From Cervus elaphus (Eukaryota > Chordata > Mammalia > Artiodactyla > Cervidae): a DNA stretch of 64,000 bases. The stretch is from contig NC_057831.1 of assembly GCF_910594005.1 (NCBI RefSeq), positions 44,164,001-44,228,000 of the forward strand. Direction: 5' to 3'. The notes beneath the pieces were generated by a model. That model was not told where the DNA came from. It ran no database searches and saw only the letters and a program-made list of their open reading frames with translations. The position numbers and the translations under genes were made by a program. Of the stretch, positions 9,398 to 19,789 are shown piece after piece; within the stretch, counting starts at the first letter, position 1; every line of letters starts with the position of its first letter.

Positions 9398-9949
9398 CAG
9401 TTCAGTTCAGTCGCTCAGTTGTGTTCAACTCTTTGCGACCCCATGAATCACTGTCCATCACCAACTCTTTGCAACCCCATGAATTCCTGTCCATCACCAA
9501 CTGCCGGAGTTCACTCAAACTCATGCCCATCGAGTCAGTGATGCCATCCAGCCATCTCATCCTCTGTCATCCCCTTCTCCTCCTGCCCCCAATCCCTCCT
9601 AGCATCAGGGTCTTTTCCAATGAGTCAACTCTTCACATGAGGTGGCCAAAGTATTGGAGTTTCAGCTTCAGCATCAGTCGTTCCAATGAACACCCAGGAC
9701 TGATCTCCTTTAGGATGGACGGGTTGGGTCTCCCTGCAGTCCAAGGGACTCTCAAGAGTCTTCTCCAACACCACAGTTCAAAAGCATCAATTTTTTGGCG
9801 CTCGGCTTTCTTCACAGTCCAACTCTCACATCCATACATGACCACTGGAAAAACCATAGCCTTGACCAGACGGACATTTGTTGGCAAAGTAATGTCTCTG
9901 CTTTTTAATATGCTGTCTAGGTTGGTCATAACTTTCCTTCCAAGGAGTA
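9398..9949 (-). mobile_element. BovB LINE 3' fragment, antisense, with TSD
   Basis: Well-preserved antisense BovB with 'gccatccagccatctcatcc', 'aggtggccaaagtattggag', 'agcatcaattttttggcgct' and 'gttggcaaagtaatgtctct'. The flanking 9-bp agcagactt at 9389-9397 and 9950-9958 is the likely target-site duplication. A 36-bp tandem duplication is present near its 3' end (9426-9497). Confidence 0.95.
9633..9929 (-). pseudogene. BovB reverse transcriptase C-terminal remnant
   Basis: An open 98-residue minus-strand stretch inside the 9398-9949 BovB copy. It shows the characteristic end of the RTE-type polymerase: YGCESWT near residue 33, LWCWRRLLRVPWTA near residues 52-65 and LKLKLQYFGHLM at the end. 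In an intact element this follows the RT palm and thumb, and the full polymerase primes on nicked genomic DNA and also mobilises BovA SINEs. Here the endonuclease, the catalytic YxDD region and the element's 5' part are absent because of 5' truncation, so the frame is dead. It is open only because the copy is fairly young. Confidence 0.9.
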
Positions 9950-9959
9950 AGCAGACTTA

Positions 9960-10212
9960 CCTTGATGGAATACAGGCTTGGTGTTGTCAGATGTTAAGAT
10001 TTTTTTTTTAAAGAAGCCAGAAGTCCTTTCTTTTGAAGGGTGGAAGATGCAGGGGTAAAACTTTCTGATTTTTCAAAGACAAATTAAAAGGTTTGGCCAA
10101 CACCTCTAAGTTGCCACTTTGCAACAGCAACCTTTCCCCTCCTGAGTGACATCATGGTACCCCAAACAAGTCCAAACGAGACTCTGAAGACCTGTTCTCA
10201 ATCTTTCATTCT
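9960..10212. other. Unassigned sequence
   Basis: A short T-run is followed by sequence with no recognised feature. Confidence 0.45.
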
Positions 10213-10214
10213 TC

Positions 10215-10320
10215 AGTTGAGCACACTTTCAAAAACTTCTCTGAGCCTCAGTTTCCTCATATGCAAAATGGACCTAATGGACCTAATACCTTATTTATTT
10301 CACATAATTTTCCCCATGAA
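10215..10320 (+). repeat. MIR fragment
   Basis: 'ctctgagcctcagtttcctc' followed by 'atatgcaaaatgg' is the MIR core. The 9-bp word 'ggacctaat' is locally repeated. Confidence 0.65.
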
Positions 10321-10599
10321 TCAAATAAAATAAGCTTTTCAAAAGCAAAGGCCATTCATTTTTATGTCCCCAGGGTCTATGTCCATTCAAAATAAAATTT
10401 AAAAACATATTAAAAGTTTGTTGAACTAAAAAGCATATTGAAAACTGTGAAGCATCCATCAAGTGTCATGTCACACTAAATACCAGTCATCAAAATATTT
10501 AAAACTGTATAGAAAGTTTCTGTGTCATTTCTCCAAAAATTAATGTATTTTCCCCTTCCCCCCCACCCCAAAAGCTCTCCCAACAAAAGCAATTGACAG

Positions 10600-10800
10600 T
10601 ATCTGTTTAGTAACTTAAAGAGAAAGAGAGAGAGAAAGAGGGAGGGAGCTTTTATGCAAATTTGATTTCCCTATAATAATCTAGAGCTATTCTGCTAGAA
10701 GGAATTATCTCTGCAGGCTGGCAGCTGTGGTAGGCAGTGAATTAAAAATGGCTCTGTATATGGGAAAATCTGTTCTATAATCAGTGCTATTCTTGGAGGG
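10600..10800. promoter_or_regulatory. Candidate conserved non-coding element with octamer motif
   Basis: A repeat-free block just after a (GA)-rich run (10618-10648). It holds a perfect POU octamer ATGCAAAT at 10654-10661 and further AT-rich homeodomain-type words (aattaaaaatgg near 10740). The character resembles developmental enhancers, but conservation cannot be measured here, so this is an inference. Confidence 0.3.
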
Positions 10801-11087
10801 GACATCAATCTATTCCAGCTCCCATGATGCTCCACTCCTGTGAATGACATAGAAGCATGAGGTAGAAGCTCTCCTTACATCATGGCTGAGGATGCTGCCC
10901 TGCCGGAGACTTGGCACCACCACTCTGAGATGGATGGAGAGGGACCTAATGCTGGCCTCCCACCAGTCAGTGCAGCCAGTCACCTTAATTTAGGTAAAAA
11001 ACATGAGGGGAAAAGACAAATCTTTCAATAGTGACTTATGCAACTCAACTCTAGTGAACCGGCCAGTCTTCGGGTCATTACAAAGTT

Positions 11088-11178
11088 TCCGCCTCTTTTC
11101 TTCCCCCCTTCCTTCCTTCTTCCTTCCCTTTTTCCTTTCCTCCTTCCTTCCTCTCTTTCTTCCTTTTCCTTCCTGCTG
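11088..11178. repeat. (CTTC)n pyrimidine-rich tract
   Basis: About 90 bp of nearly pure C/T on the plus strand, mainly CCTT/CTTC words. The apparent poly-Phe/Pro/Leu frames over it are composition artefacts. Confidence 0.9.
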
Positions 11179-11289
11179 TTCTCATATAAGCCTCTATTCC
11201 TGAGTCATAAGACACCAATCCAGGAAACACTATTAAGGACTCTGTCCATGGGAAAGGCACATGCACAAAAAGTATTTTAAAAATAAGCA

Positions 11290-11740
11290 AACACCACGGT
11301 GCTTTATATAAAAGGTCGTCATGCTCTTAATGAGATAACTGCTTGGTCATTAAAAACGCTCTATCCCTGAGTGGCTAATTTAACTTGGAATCTCTACAGG
11401 GCAGGTTCAGCCCTTAACCTCACAAAAAGAAATTAGGCTGCAGATGAATTAAAGCCATTATATGCCTCCGAGTGAAGCCTATCTCCTTCATCAGACCATA
11501 GAAAATTCCTGGGTGTCTGTGCCTCTGTCTTACATCTGAGGCCGCCGCCTCCTCCTTTCCCTGAGTCAAACAGCACCATCATTGTGTCTGCTTGGGAGGG
11601 ATGTCAGTATATCAAAACATTAAATTGTGGGTGTGTCTGCATGTGTGCTTGTGTCTCTTTCTTTATAACAAGGTGTGAACTCACCCTGATTTAAGTCACT
11701 TCGTGCCCTTCAAAATAACCAAGAGCCATGCCCAGGAATG
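11290..11740. other. Repeat-free sequence, possibly conserved
   Basis: No interspersed repeat is recognised. 11310-11480 contains several TAAT/ATTA words and balanced composition. No coding evidence. Confidence 0.35.
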
Positions 11741-11820
11741 TCAAGAAATTGTATCTTCTAAACGGAAACTAGTCTCTCCCTTTCAAGCACTATTAAGAAA
11801 TTGGCTTTATCAACATGCAT

Positions 11821-12640
11821 GACTGGTGAGCCCAGAGACCCACACAGCGTGAGTGCATTTATGACCACTGGGATGTGGGGGGTGAGGGTCTCCAGATGGG
11901 GGGGTCCTCCAGGAAGGGCAGAGCTGGCCCCAACGGTGCACGGGTACCTGCTTGAGACCGCGGAGGACAACCTCTCCAAGGTGACAGCGTGGAATCTGCT
12001 TTAGACCACGTGAGACTGGGCAGCCGTACCAAGACGGCTCTAAATAGCTCCACGGAGATGCAAGAAATGCTGCTGTGTCCTTCAGGAATGTTCCCCGGAG
12101 AAAGTGATGCGTTCTCGCTACCCAACACTGCCTTTCAGGGTTCGGTCATCCGGTCCTTGCGGCTCATTCTCAGTAGCCATTTCCCTATGTTTTTCTTCAA
12201 TTCTGTTCTTTTGAGGCTTCCCCCCCGCCCCAACACAGCAGCCCTAGATACCCAGCATACCGGGCATGCATCTGTCTGTTAGCGCAACTCCACTGCCTCT
12301 GAAGCTCCAGAAGTTTCCAAACTCCCGACGAACCGCACCAAAGCTGCCTACATTATCACTTCGGTAGGAAAGCAAAATGGGTGACGGCAGGGTTAATTTA
12401 AAAGACAGCTGCATCTGTTTTGCTCATTACTCTTCATGTATAAACTGCAAATTGCATTTGAAAATATTTTCTTTAAAATAAAATTGTCGTTTCTGAGCCT
12501 CCTGCTGGCACCCCGTGTCTGGGTAAAGCAAGTAACACAAATATAAAGCAGGGGGACATCCCGGCATCCTTCGCGGAGGTAGCAGGCCACGCCCTCCTGG
12601 CCCTACTGCACAATGAATAATGCAAAAGGGGGAAACGTTC
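11821..12640. other. Locally CpG-enriched non-coding block
   Basis: By hand count about 24 CpG lie in 11821-12390, with more to 12640, clearly denser than flanking DNA but short of a classical island. Several overlapping frames exist on both strands, none with recognisable protein character. It may be a weak CpG island, a regulatory element or an eroded pseudogene. Confidence 0.35.
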
Positions 12641-12792
12641 TTGTTCAATAAATCATTCTCCTACACTAGGAAGCTGGGACAGAATTTGCCTCACAAGCCT
12701 CAGGATTCAGTGACTCTGGATTTCAAGTGGAGACAACTGAATGTGTGACTTCCTCATTTTGCCCTCCTATAAGCCCTCTTTCCCTTTCTCAG

Positions 12793-12837
12793 GAATCCCG
12801 CAAATGAGGGTGAATCCCGCAAATGAGGGTGAATCCC
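12793..12837. repeat. Tandem duplication, 19-bp unit
   Basis: The unit gaatcccgcaaatgagggt occurs at 12793-12811 and again, identical, at 12812-12830. A 7-bp start of a third copy follows. Confidence 0.97.
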
Positions 12838-12894
12838 TTTTGTGATTGAGAATTAATCAGAAGGCATACACTGTCTGGATGTCAGGAACTAGGG

Positions 12895-13050
12895 GTATGT
12901 GTCTCAGTTTCCTTCTCTGGAAAATGGGGATGCTCATAACACCTCCTTTATAGGGCTGTTATGAAAAATCAATCACTTAATTCATAGAAAGAATCTGATA
13001 TGATGTCCAGCTCATGGTTAGCTCAGGGTAAATGCATAGATATAGAAATG
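12895..13050 (+). repeat. MIR SINE
   Basis: 'tgtctcagtttccttctctg', 'gaaaatggggatgctcataa' and 'tatagggctgttatgaaaaa' give a clear sense MIR core and 3' half. Confidence 0.8.
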
Positions 13051-13139
13051 TAGACGCTACATTTCCTAAGACTGTAAAACATGAGGCAACTATTTAAAAA
13101 CTTTTCCTAAAAAGGCACAATTGGAGTAAGGTGCTCTGG

Positions 13140-13602
13140 ATTTAATACCTGAAACCACAAGTCAGTTTCAACATCACCAGAGAGATAAAACTGATTTTGC
13201 GCCTCCTGGTGTGATGCAATAAGAAGTACACATCACCACCTAGGAAATGTTAAACCTAAACTTGATCAAGCTTCTGTACCTAACAGTTTCCAAGAGAAAA
13301 ATAAAAGAGAAAGAGGAACATCAGGGTTTGTAAGCAGCAAAATTCAGACTGTAATAAACTTAATAGGACAAATGACCTGCCTCTTCCACAAATAAATTTC
13401 AAGCAAAGAGTAAAAAGAGAGGGAGTATCTTTGATTAAAAGAAACATAAAAGTCCATAAAATGTGGACCTCATTTGCTCCTCATTTGATCCTTGTTTGCA
13501 CTGAACAAACCAAATGTAAAATAACCAGTAGTTCGAATGGGTCCATTTGAACACTAGCTGGATATTTGTGATATCCAGGAATTATTCTGAATTTTTTAGC
13601 AT
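13140..13602 (+). repeat. Ancient L1 (L1M) 3' region, left part
   Basis: Sequence such as 'gaaatgttaaacctaaactt', 'aaaagtccataaaatgtgga' and 'tgaacactagctggatattt' belongs to old L1M 3' ends. The copy is interrupted at about 13603 by an LTR-like repeat and resumes at 14052. Confidence 0.6.
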
Positions 13603-14035
13603 TTCTTCCCATTGACAGGTAGAGTCTAAATCTCCTCCATTAATCCTGGGGTGGCCCCAGTGACTCCCTTCTTCAATGGAATGTGATGGAAGCACGACCG
13701 TAAGCTCTGAGACTAGGTCATAAGAAGCCTTACAGCTTCTACTCAAATGTCTTGAACTCTTGCTCTTGGGACATTCCTTCTTGGAACCCAGCAGCCATAC
13801 TAGGAGAAGCCCAAGCCACATTGACAGACCATCGAAAGGAACTAAAATCAACAGTCCCACCTGAGTTCCCAGCGGATGGTCCTATGAGTGAGCCCTCTTG
13901 CAAATCCAGCCCAGATGTATCTTCAGCTGCATTAGAGACCTGCCCGGCTAAACCCAATGAACCCACAGACATGTGAGAAAGAATAATAAACTATAGTTTT
14001 AGGGCATTAAGTTTAGAAGAGATTTGTTATACAGA
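13603..14035 (+). repeat. MaLR-like LTR nested in L1M
   Basis: The order of 'tgactcccttcttcaatgga', 'agaagccttacagcttctac', 'cttcttggaacccagcagcc', 'aggagaagcccaagccacat' and a terminal 'agggcattaagtttagaag' fits MLT1J/K-like LTRs. A poly-A run (14036-14051) follows. Subfamily is uncertain. Confidence 0.55.
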
Positions 14036-14051
14036 AAAAAAAAAAAAAAAA

Positions 14052-14282
14052 GAATCAGAAAACATCATCTCTTAGAGATATATTCTTAAGTATTTACAGA
14101 AGAAATAATATGATACCTAGGATTTTTCATTTAATCCAGTTGAGGTGGGGGAAAGAGCTAAAACAAGCTTGCCCATGTGCTACTAATTATTAAAACTGAA
14201 AACTTGGATCATAGGGAGTAATTATACTCTTCTTTCTAGTCTTGAATGTTTTTGAAATGTTTTCTAATGAAAAAATTTTTAA
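14052..14282 (+). repeat. Ancient L1 (L1M) 3' end, right part
   Basis: 'tagagatatattcttaagta' and 'tttacagaagaaataatatg', ending 'gtcttgaatgtttttgaaat' with an A/T-rich tail, is the 3' terminus of an L1M. It continues 13140-13602. Confidence 0.7.
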
Positions 14283-14454
14283 GAGCTCTGGATTTATCTA
14301 GACTATGTTTCAAGACTACAGGGAAAAAGAATATTAGCTATTAGGTGATTCTATGTGGTAGCCATCACAGATGTCATTTAAATGCGTAGTATTAATAAGT
14401 TCATTGTTACCTGTCCAACTACAGGATGTCCATCTCTCAGAAGGCAGCAAATAG

Positions 14455-14580
14455 AGTTGAAAGAACCTGGAGTCAAGAGTGGACTTCAAACCTCAGCTCC
14501 ACCTCCTTCTGGGAGTCCTTGAGCCTGTTCATCAACACCTCTGGGCTTCACTGCTTTATTTGCAAAACACTTTTCTCCTG
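14455..14580 (+). repeat. MIR fragment
   Basis: 'agaacctggagtcaagagtg', 'ttcaaacctcagctccacct' and 'cttgagcctgttcatcaaca' show a diverged sense MIR. Confidence 0.6.
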
Positions 14581-14584
14581 ACCA

Positions 14585-15095
14585 AGTTGCCCCATTCTTA
14601 AACACTTGACCCAGTTAAAGGGACAATGTACCCTATTAAGTGCTATAAAAGTATAGATATTATTGTTGCCAGCTGTAATGGAAAAGAAATCATTTATTCT
14701 CAAGGTTTTGAGAATATTATATCACTACAGATTATCTGCCTACCAGTATAAATTTCTGTTCTTTTATCACATCACATTCAAGAGCTGGACAGACCTTTCT
14801 CCACGCTGGAGCGTACATTTGCAATGGCCTGGTTAAAAGAGAAGCCAGCAGGGTATGTAAGGTTCATTTAGGGGGAGGGGCACATCTTGAAGAGATACGC
14901 ACTCATTGCCCAGGGCATCAGAAATGTGGTGCTATGTTTGGAGCAGAAAATCAGATGTACAGCAAAGGAGAGGTCAACCAAATTGCTTCTTGCTATGGGC
15001 AACTCCACAGAGCATCCTGCAGAGTGAGCAGCTCCAAAACAGTTTCAGAATACCTGATTATTCTCCCAAACAACACCAAAGAGGCTAACAAGTTA
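14585..15095. other. Unassigned sequence
   Basis: Nothing recognised. The open frames at 14906-15125 have no family signature. Confidence 0.5.
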
Positions 15096-15097
15096 TT

Positions 15098-15345
15098 CAG
15101 TTCAGTACAGTCACTCAGTCTGTGACCCCATGGACTTCAGTACGCCAGGTTTCCCAGTCCATCACCAACCCCAGGAGCCTACTCAAACTCATGTCCATCA
15201 CGCCGGTGATGCCATCCAACCATCTCATCCTCTGTCGTCCCCTTCTCCTCCCGCCTTCAATCTCTCCCAGCATCAGGGTCTTTTCCAATGAGTCAGTTCT
15301 TCACATCAGGTGGCCAAAGTATTGGAGTTTGAGCTTCAGCATCAT
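15098..15345 (-). mobile_element. BovB 3' fragment, antisense
   Basis: Antisense BovB 3' tip: 'gccatccaaccatctcatcc', 'tctgtcgtccccttctcctc' and 'aggtggccaaagtattggag'. It is much shorter than the 9.4-kb copy. Confidence 0.92.
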
Positions 15346-15434
15346 TAACTTCCCTATACATCAATCCACAAATATCTATGCTGCTATCTTGAGAACTAGA
15401 ACTCTATGTATACCTCTCTTTACAAAGTGAGTAT

Positions 15435-15649
15435 TTTCTGCATGCATGCTCAGTTGTGTCCGATTCTTTGTGACCCTATGGACTGTAGCCCGCCAGGTCC
15501 TTCTGCCAGGGAATTCTTGAGGCAAGAACACTGAAGTGGGTTGTCATTTCCTCCTTCAGGGGATCTTTCTGACCCAGGGATCGAACCCATGTCTCCTGTA
15601 TTGGCAGGCAGATTCTTTACCACTAAGACACTACATGGGAAGCATACAT
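15435..15649 (-). mobile_element. Bov-tA SINE, antisense, with 9-bp TSD
   Basis: Shows 'tatggactgtagcccgccag', 'tggcaggcagattctttacc' and 'cactacatgggaagc'. The duplication agtgagtat at 15426-15434 and 15650-15658 delimits it. Confidence 0.9.
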
Positions 15650-15659
15650 AGTGAGTATG

Positions 15660-16130
15660 GAGGAAAACAAATTGTAACTGAGGCAGACTCCTCCATTAAC
15701 TTGCCTTTCCATTTCAATAATCTGTTACTATTGAAATAAATTGTGGGAAAAATTAACAAAGTCTAACTGAAAAAGGTGACTTAAATCCACACATTTGCCA
15801 ATGACTCATAACTTTCCAATCAAATATAACAACACGTTAGGTACTATCAAACAGCAATAAAACAAATGTCAGTAGAAAACAATTCTTGCCTTTTTCTCTC
15901 TACAAGAGTTGAAGCTTCATGAAGGTAAATTCCTCATGTGTTTAGCTTCCCTATGGTATTAACTGAACCCTTAGACTAGCATCCTCCAAAGAGCATCTGT
16001 AGACCCCCACAGAACCTAATATTCTTGGTGTTGGATGGGTCAGTGGTCTCTGGAGGCATGCATGTGTCTGGGAAATGCTGAGTTGAATAACTTTAATCAA
16101 GTTTTTGCATTTGGTGGTAGTTTTTTAATG
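15660..16130. other. Unassigned sequence
   Basis: No repeat or gene recognised. Confidence 0.5.
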
Positions 16131-16136
16131 ATAAGC

Positions 16137-16250
16137 CTTGGGACAGTCCCTCTCAGAAAGCAGCAGCCATGCTAGGAGAAGCCCAAGACACATGGAGAGA
16201 CCATGTGCAGAAACTAAAGCGTCAACAGCCCCACCTGAGTTCCTAGAACC
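16137..16250 (+). repeat. MaLR-like LTR fragment, second copy of the 13.8-kb segment
   Basis: 'agcagccatgctaggagaag' and 'ccccacctgagttcctag' closely parallel 13780-13872, so this is an internal piece of the same LTR family. Confidence 0.6.
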
Positions 16251-16489
16251 CAGAAGTTAATGCCTCCATTGTGCATTTCCAGGAGGTACCCAGAAACGTT
16301 TCATGCTGGAAACCTCTCTCCAGACTCCTACTACTCAGAACATTTCAAAGAGAAGAAGGCAGCTGACTTCTATTCAGTAACTAGCTTGGGGGTAGCAACA
16401 CCTCTTTCCTTAGTGTGTCACAACTAACTCATCAGATCACCGGGCTATGAGTTAGATTGAGCAGATATCATTAACCTTATTTTTTAATG

Positions 16490-17290
16490 GACTTTATTTT
16501 TTACAGCTGTTTTAGATTCACAGCAACATTGAGCAGAGAAATCCTATATACTCCCTATCTCTACATGCTTACACAGGACAGCCCCTACTCCAATATCAAC
16601 GAAGTGGAAACTTCATTACATTAGATGAACTGACACTGATACATCATAACCATTCAAAGTCCATAGTTTACATTAGGGTTCACTCTTAATATTATGTATT
16701 CTATGGGTCTTGATAAATGTACACTGGCATGTAGCTACCATTGTAATAGCATACAGAATAATTCTCAGCCCTAAAAATCCTCTGTGCTTCATCTGCTTGC
16801 TCTCCTCTAACCCTGGCAACCACCCGTGTTTTCACTGTCTCCATGGTTTTGCCTTTTCCAGAATGTCATATGGTTGGAATCATACAGTATGCACACTTTT
16901 CACATTGGTTTCCTTCATATAGCAAAGTCACTTACTATTCCTCCATGTCTTTTCATAGCTTGATGGCTCTATTCCTTTTAGCACTAAATAATATTCTATT
17001 GCCTGGATGTACCACAGTTCATTTATCCATTCACCATGTGAAGGACATTTGGTTGCTTCCAAGTGTGGGTAACTATGAATAAAGCTGCTATAAACATCAT
17101 GTACAGGGTTTTTTGTGTGTAGGTGTGGATATAAGTTTTCAAATCATTTGAGAAAATACCAAAAACCATGACTTGCTAGATTGTATGGTAAGAATAGGTT
17201 TTGTAAGAACCTGCCAAACTGTCTTCTTAAATGGCTGTACTGTTTTGCATTCTCACCAGTAACAAGTGAGAGTTCTTATTGCCCCAGATC
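16490..17290 (-). repeat. Ancient L1 (L1M) 3' UTR and ORF2 end, antisense
   Basis: Antisense L1 markers in order: 'ttagattcacagcaacattg', 'cttctcagccctaaaaatcc'-like sequence, 'tggttgcttccaagtgtggg' and 'ctgtactgttttgcattctc'. No intact ORF. A Bov-tA sits at its right end. Confidence 0.85.
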
Positions 17291-17295
17291 TTCTC

Positions 17296-17505
17296 AGTGC
17301 CTGTTTAGTTGCTCAGTCACGTCCAACTGTTTGCAACCCCATGGACTGTAGCCCGCCAGGCTCCTCTGTCCACGGAATTTTCCAGACAAGAATACCGGTG
17401 TGGGTAGTCATTCCCTTCTCCAGGGGATCTTCCAGCCCAGAGATCGAACCCACATCTCCTGCACCGGTAGGTGGATTGTTTACCATCTGAGCCATCCAGG
17501 AAGCC
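17296..17505 (-). mobile_element. Bov-tA SINE, antisense
   Basis: 'tagcccgccaggctcctctg', 'tccaggggatcttccagccc' and 'catctgagccatccaggaag' identify it. It abuts or lies in the end of the old L1. The TSD is unclear. Confidence 0.92.
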
Positions 17506-17635
17506 GACATCCTCTCTAGCAGGTGGTATCATTTAACCTGATTTTTTCTGAATGAAGAAACTGAGTCTAGACTCCAAATGAAGTGATTGGACCCAAGCAC
17601 AAGTACAATCCTTGTGCTTTTTCTAATTCATTAGA

Positions 17636-17985
17636 GCAGGAGTCTAAAAGCTAACCCCCAGAGCCAAATCCCACCCACCATCTGTTCCTCCACAGCCTGT
17701 GAGCTAAGAAATTGTTTTCACATTTTCAAATAATTAGAGAAAAAAGAAAAAGAAGAATACCATGATCTCTGAAAATTATATGGAATTCTAATTTCAGTGT
17801 CTATTTAATAAAGTTTTATTGATACACAGTCACACCTGTTGTTTTTCCATTATCTGTGGCTGCTTTTGCACCTTGCCAGCAGAGTGAAGTAGTTGCCAGA
17901 GAGAGAGAATGGCCTGCAGAGCCTAAAATATTTACTAGCTGGCCTTTTACAGAAAAAAATCTGCCAACCTCTGCCTAGAGGAATC
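17636..17985 (+). repeat. hAT-type MITE (copy 1)
   Basis: Pattern: 'caggagtctaaaagctaacc' start, 'ataaagttttattgatacac' core, 'tatctgtggctgcttttgca', then 'gcctaaaatatttactagct' and 'aatctgccaacctctgcc' end. This is a widespread non-autonomous DNA transposon of mammals with imperfect terminal inverted repeats. I do not name the subfamily. A second copy is at 28205. Confidence 0.7.
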
Positions 17986-18258
17986 AGGCCCAATTAGAAG
18001 TATCATCTCTCTTAAGACAATCAGGCTTTGTAAAGGTTTTCTATCAACAAACTCAAAAATGTATTCAAAAATAGTTTCTATCTGCAGCTCTCCTCCCCAT
18101 AGAACTCCCCTTGCTACTTCTTCCAGACATTTTAGCATTGTTTGGGCGGTGATGCTACAAGTGGAAAGTATTGAATTTTGACTGCTAACAGTAAGGTGCA
18201 CCATCTCTAAGATTTAGACTCTTTTCCCCTTCAAGGGAGCAACATCCTGCCTGCCTTC

Positions 18259-18282
18259 ATTTTTTTTTTTTTTTTTTTTTTT
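18259..18282. repeat. Poly-T run
   Basis: About 22 consecutive T residues. No SINE or LINE body is clearly attached. Confidence 0.9.
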
Positions 18283-18289
18283 GCCTTAA

Positions 18290-18870
18290 GGTTTGTTTAC
18301 ACTCAGCAGGAGGAAAGGTAAGGAGATAAAAGCAATGCAGAATGAATAAAGGAAGACAAGGCTACAGCAAAATACAGAGAAGGCAAGATTAGAGGAACGA
18401 GCCCCAGGGAAGAAAGTTTACAAGTTAGCAGTGAGTGGATGGAAAGGGAGATTACACCTGGAACACAGTGGCCAGAAGGAAGAATCACTGGAGACAAAAT
18501 CGCCACAGGCAAAGGTTATTTCAAATGCACAAATCTCCCAATGCGTGGATCAAGTCGCTGAAATAATGAATTTAATTCTGGCGATTAGCTGCTCTAGTCA
18601 GCTGGGAGCCCCACTGGTGGTTCAACCCAGACCCTTGCTGGGGGGTCAGTTAAAACAGAGGGCCACGGGGAGGGGAAGGACAGTTTGCATCCGCAATTCC
18701 TTCTTTCTGCCGCTCGCCTCCCAGCCAGAGGGGAGGCAAGAAAGGGCTCACAGGCAGTGACCAGCTGAAAACACCCCTGACACTTCAGCACTTTAGGCTC
18801 TTGAAAGGCAGAAAAGATGAGCTTTTTTTTTTTTTTGCATCCTCCGAAGTAATCTTTTGAATAATAGAGA
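18290..18870. other. Unassigned sequence
   Basis: Nothing recognised apart from a short T-run near 18824-18836. The 109-codon frame at 18431-18760 lacks family resemblance. Confidence 0.5.
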
Positions 18871-18872
18871 AT

Positions 18873-19070
18873 GGCCAATTATTGAACGTTTACTATAAGC
18901 CAGGCCTCAAATTGAATCCTTTCTTCGTATTAACTTCTTTAATCCCTGTAACCCTTTGAGCTAAGTAATATTCTGGAGACTGAAGACGTTTAGAGACGTC
19001 AAATGACAAGGCTGGAAAGAAGCTGGGATTTGAACCTACAGTGGTTTTATCAGCCTCCAAAGGCCACACT
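18873..19070 (-). repeat. MIR SINE, antisense
   Basis: 'gaacgtttactataagccag', 'cctgtaaccctttgagctaa' and 'agctgggatttgaacctaca' give a nearly complete antisense MIR. Confidence 0.75.
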
Positions 19071-19083
19071 CAAAAGGCTCTGT

Positions 19084-19205
19084 GAGGACTTCCCTGGCAG
19101 TTCAGTGGTTAAGACTCTGCACTTACAATGCAGGGGTGAGGGTTCAATCCCTGGTTGGTGAACTAGGACCTCATACGCTGCACGCTGCCGTCAAAAAACA
19201 AAAAA
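19084..19205 (+). mobile_element. CHR-type SINE (short form)
   Basis: Head 'gacttccctggcagttcagt' with 'ggttaagactctgcacttac' and box B 'gggttcaatccctgg', ending 'cgtcaaaaaacaaaaaa'. This is the short artiodactyl form of about 120 bp. Confidence 0.88.
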
Positions 19206-19789
19206 TTAAAACCTCCAGGAAGCACTGACTCCCAGTGAACTAAGAAAATGATTTAAGGCTCTAAATTAAACGTATGCTGAGCCAATCCAAAGTGTGTTCC
19301 TTCTGGCCATGAAATATGTGTCCTAAATTATGATTTTATTTATAAACACATCTCTGAAATCCTGTACCTTACAAAGTGATTTTATGTACATTCATCTCAT
19401 TAACCCTGCCGAAAAACTTGAGTAGGACCCAGAGAGAACCCTGAGAGCCTTTAACCGGTATCTTTTCTGCCATTCTATTTTCTCCTTCCCCATCAGTAGG
19501 AAAATACATGCCGAGCCACCTAGCAGATAAGGATAGAGGATAAACTCCAATCTGTATCACTGTACCTCTGGGTGTGCCCAGGACAGGCTCAGTTTAAGCC
19601 AGCTGTCCCTCTTTCATGCTGAAGTGTCCCCATCTGGATTATCAATTATATAGTCACCCCACCTCGGGCATCCTCAACCTGAGTTATGCAACTGGATTAC
19701 CTGAGATTATTTTAAAACATTGAGTCCTGAAGCCGAACCATGAAGGTTCTGATTTATTTGCAGTGAGGCACTGACAATAGGCAGTTTTT

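Noticed and set aside
11003..11280. Hydrophobic Phe/Leu/Pro-rich frames that look like membrane segments
   Set aside because: They translate the (CTTC)n tract and reflect composition only.
12793..12837. CRISPR-like direct repeats
   Set aside because: The units are contiguous without spacers, and the DNA is mammalian.
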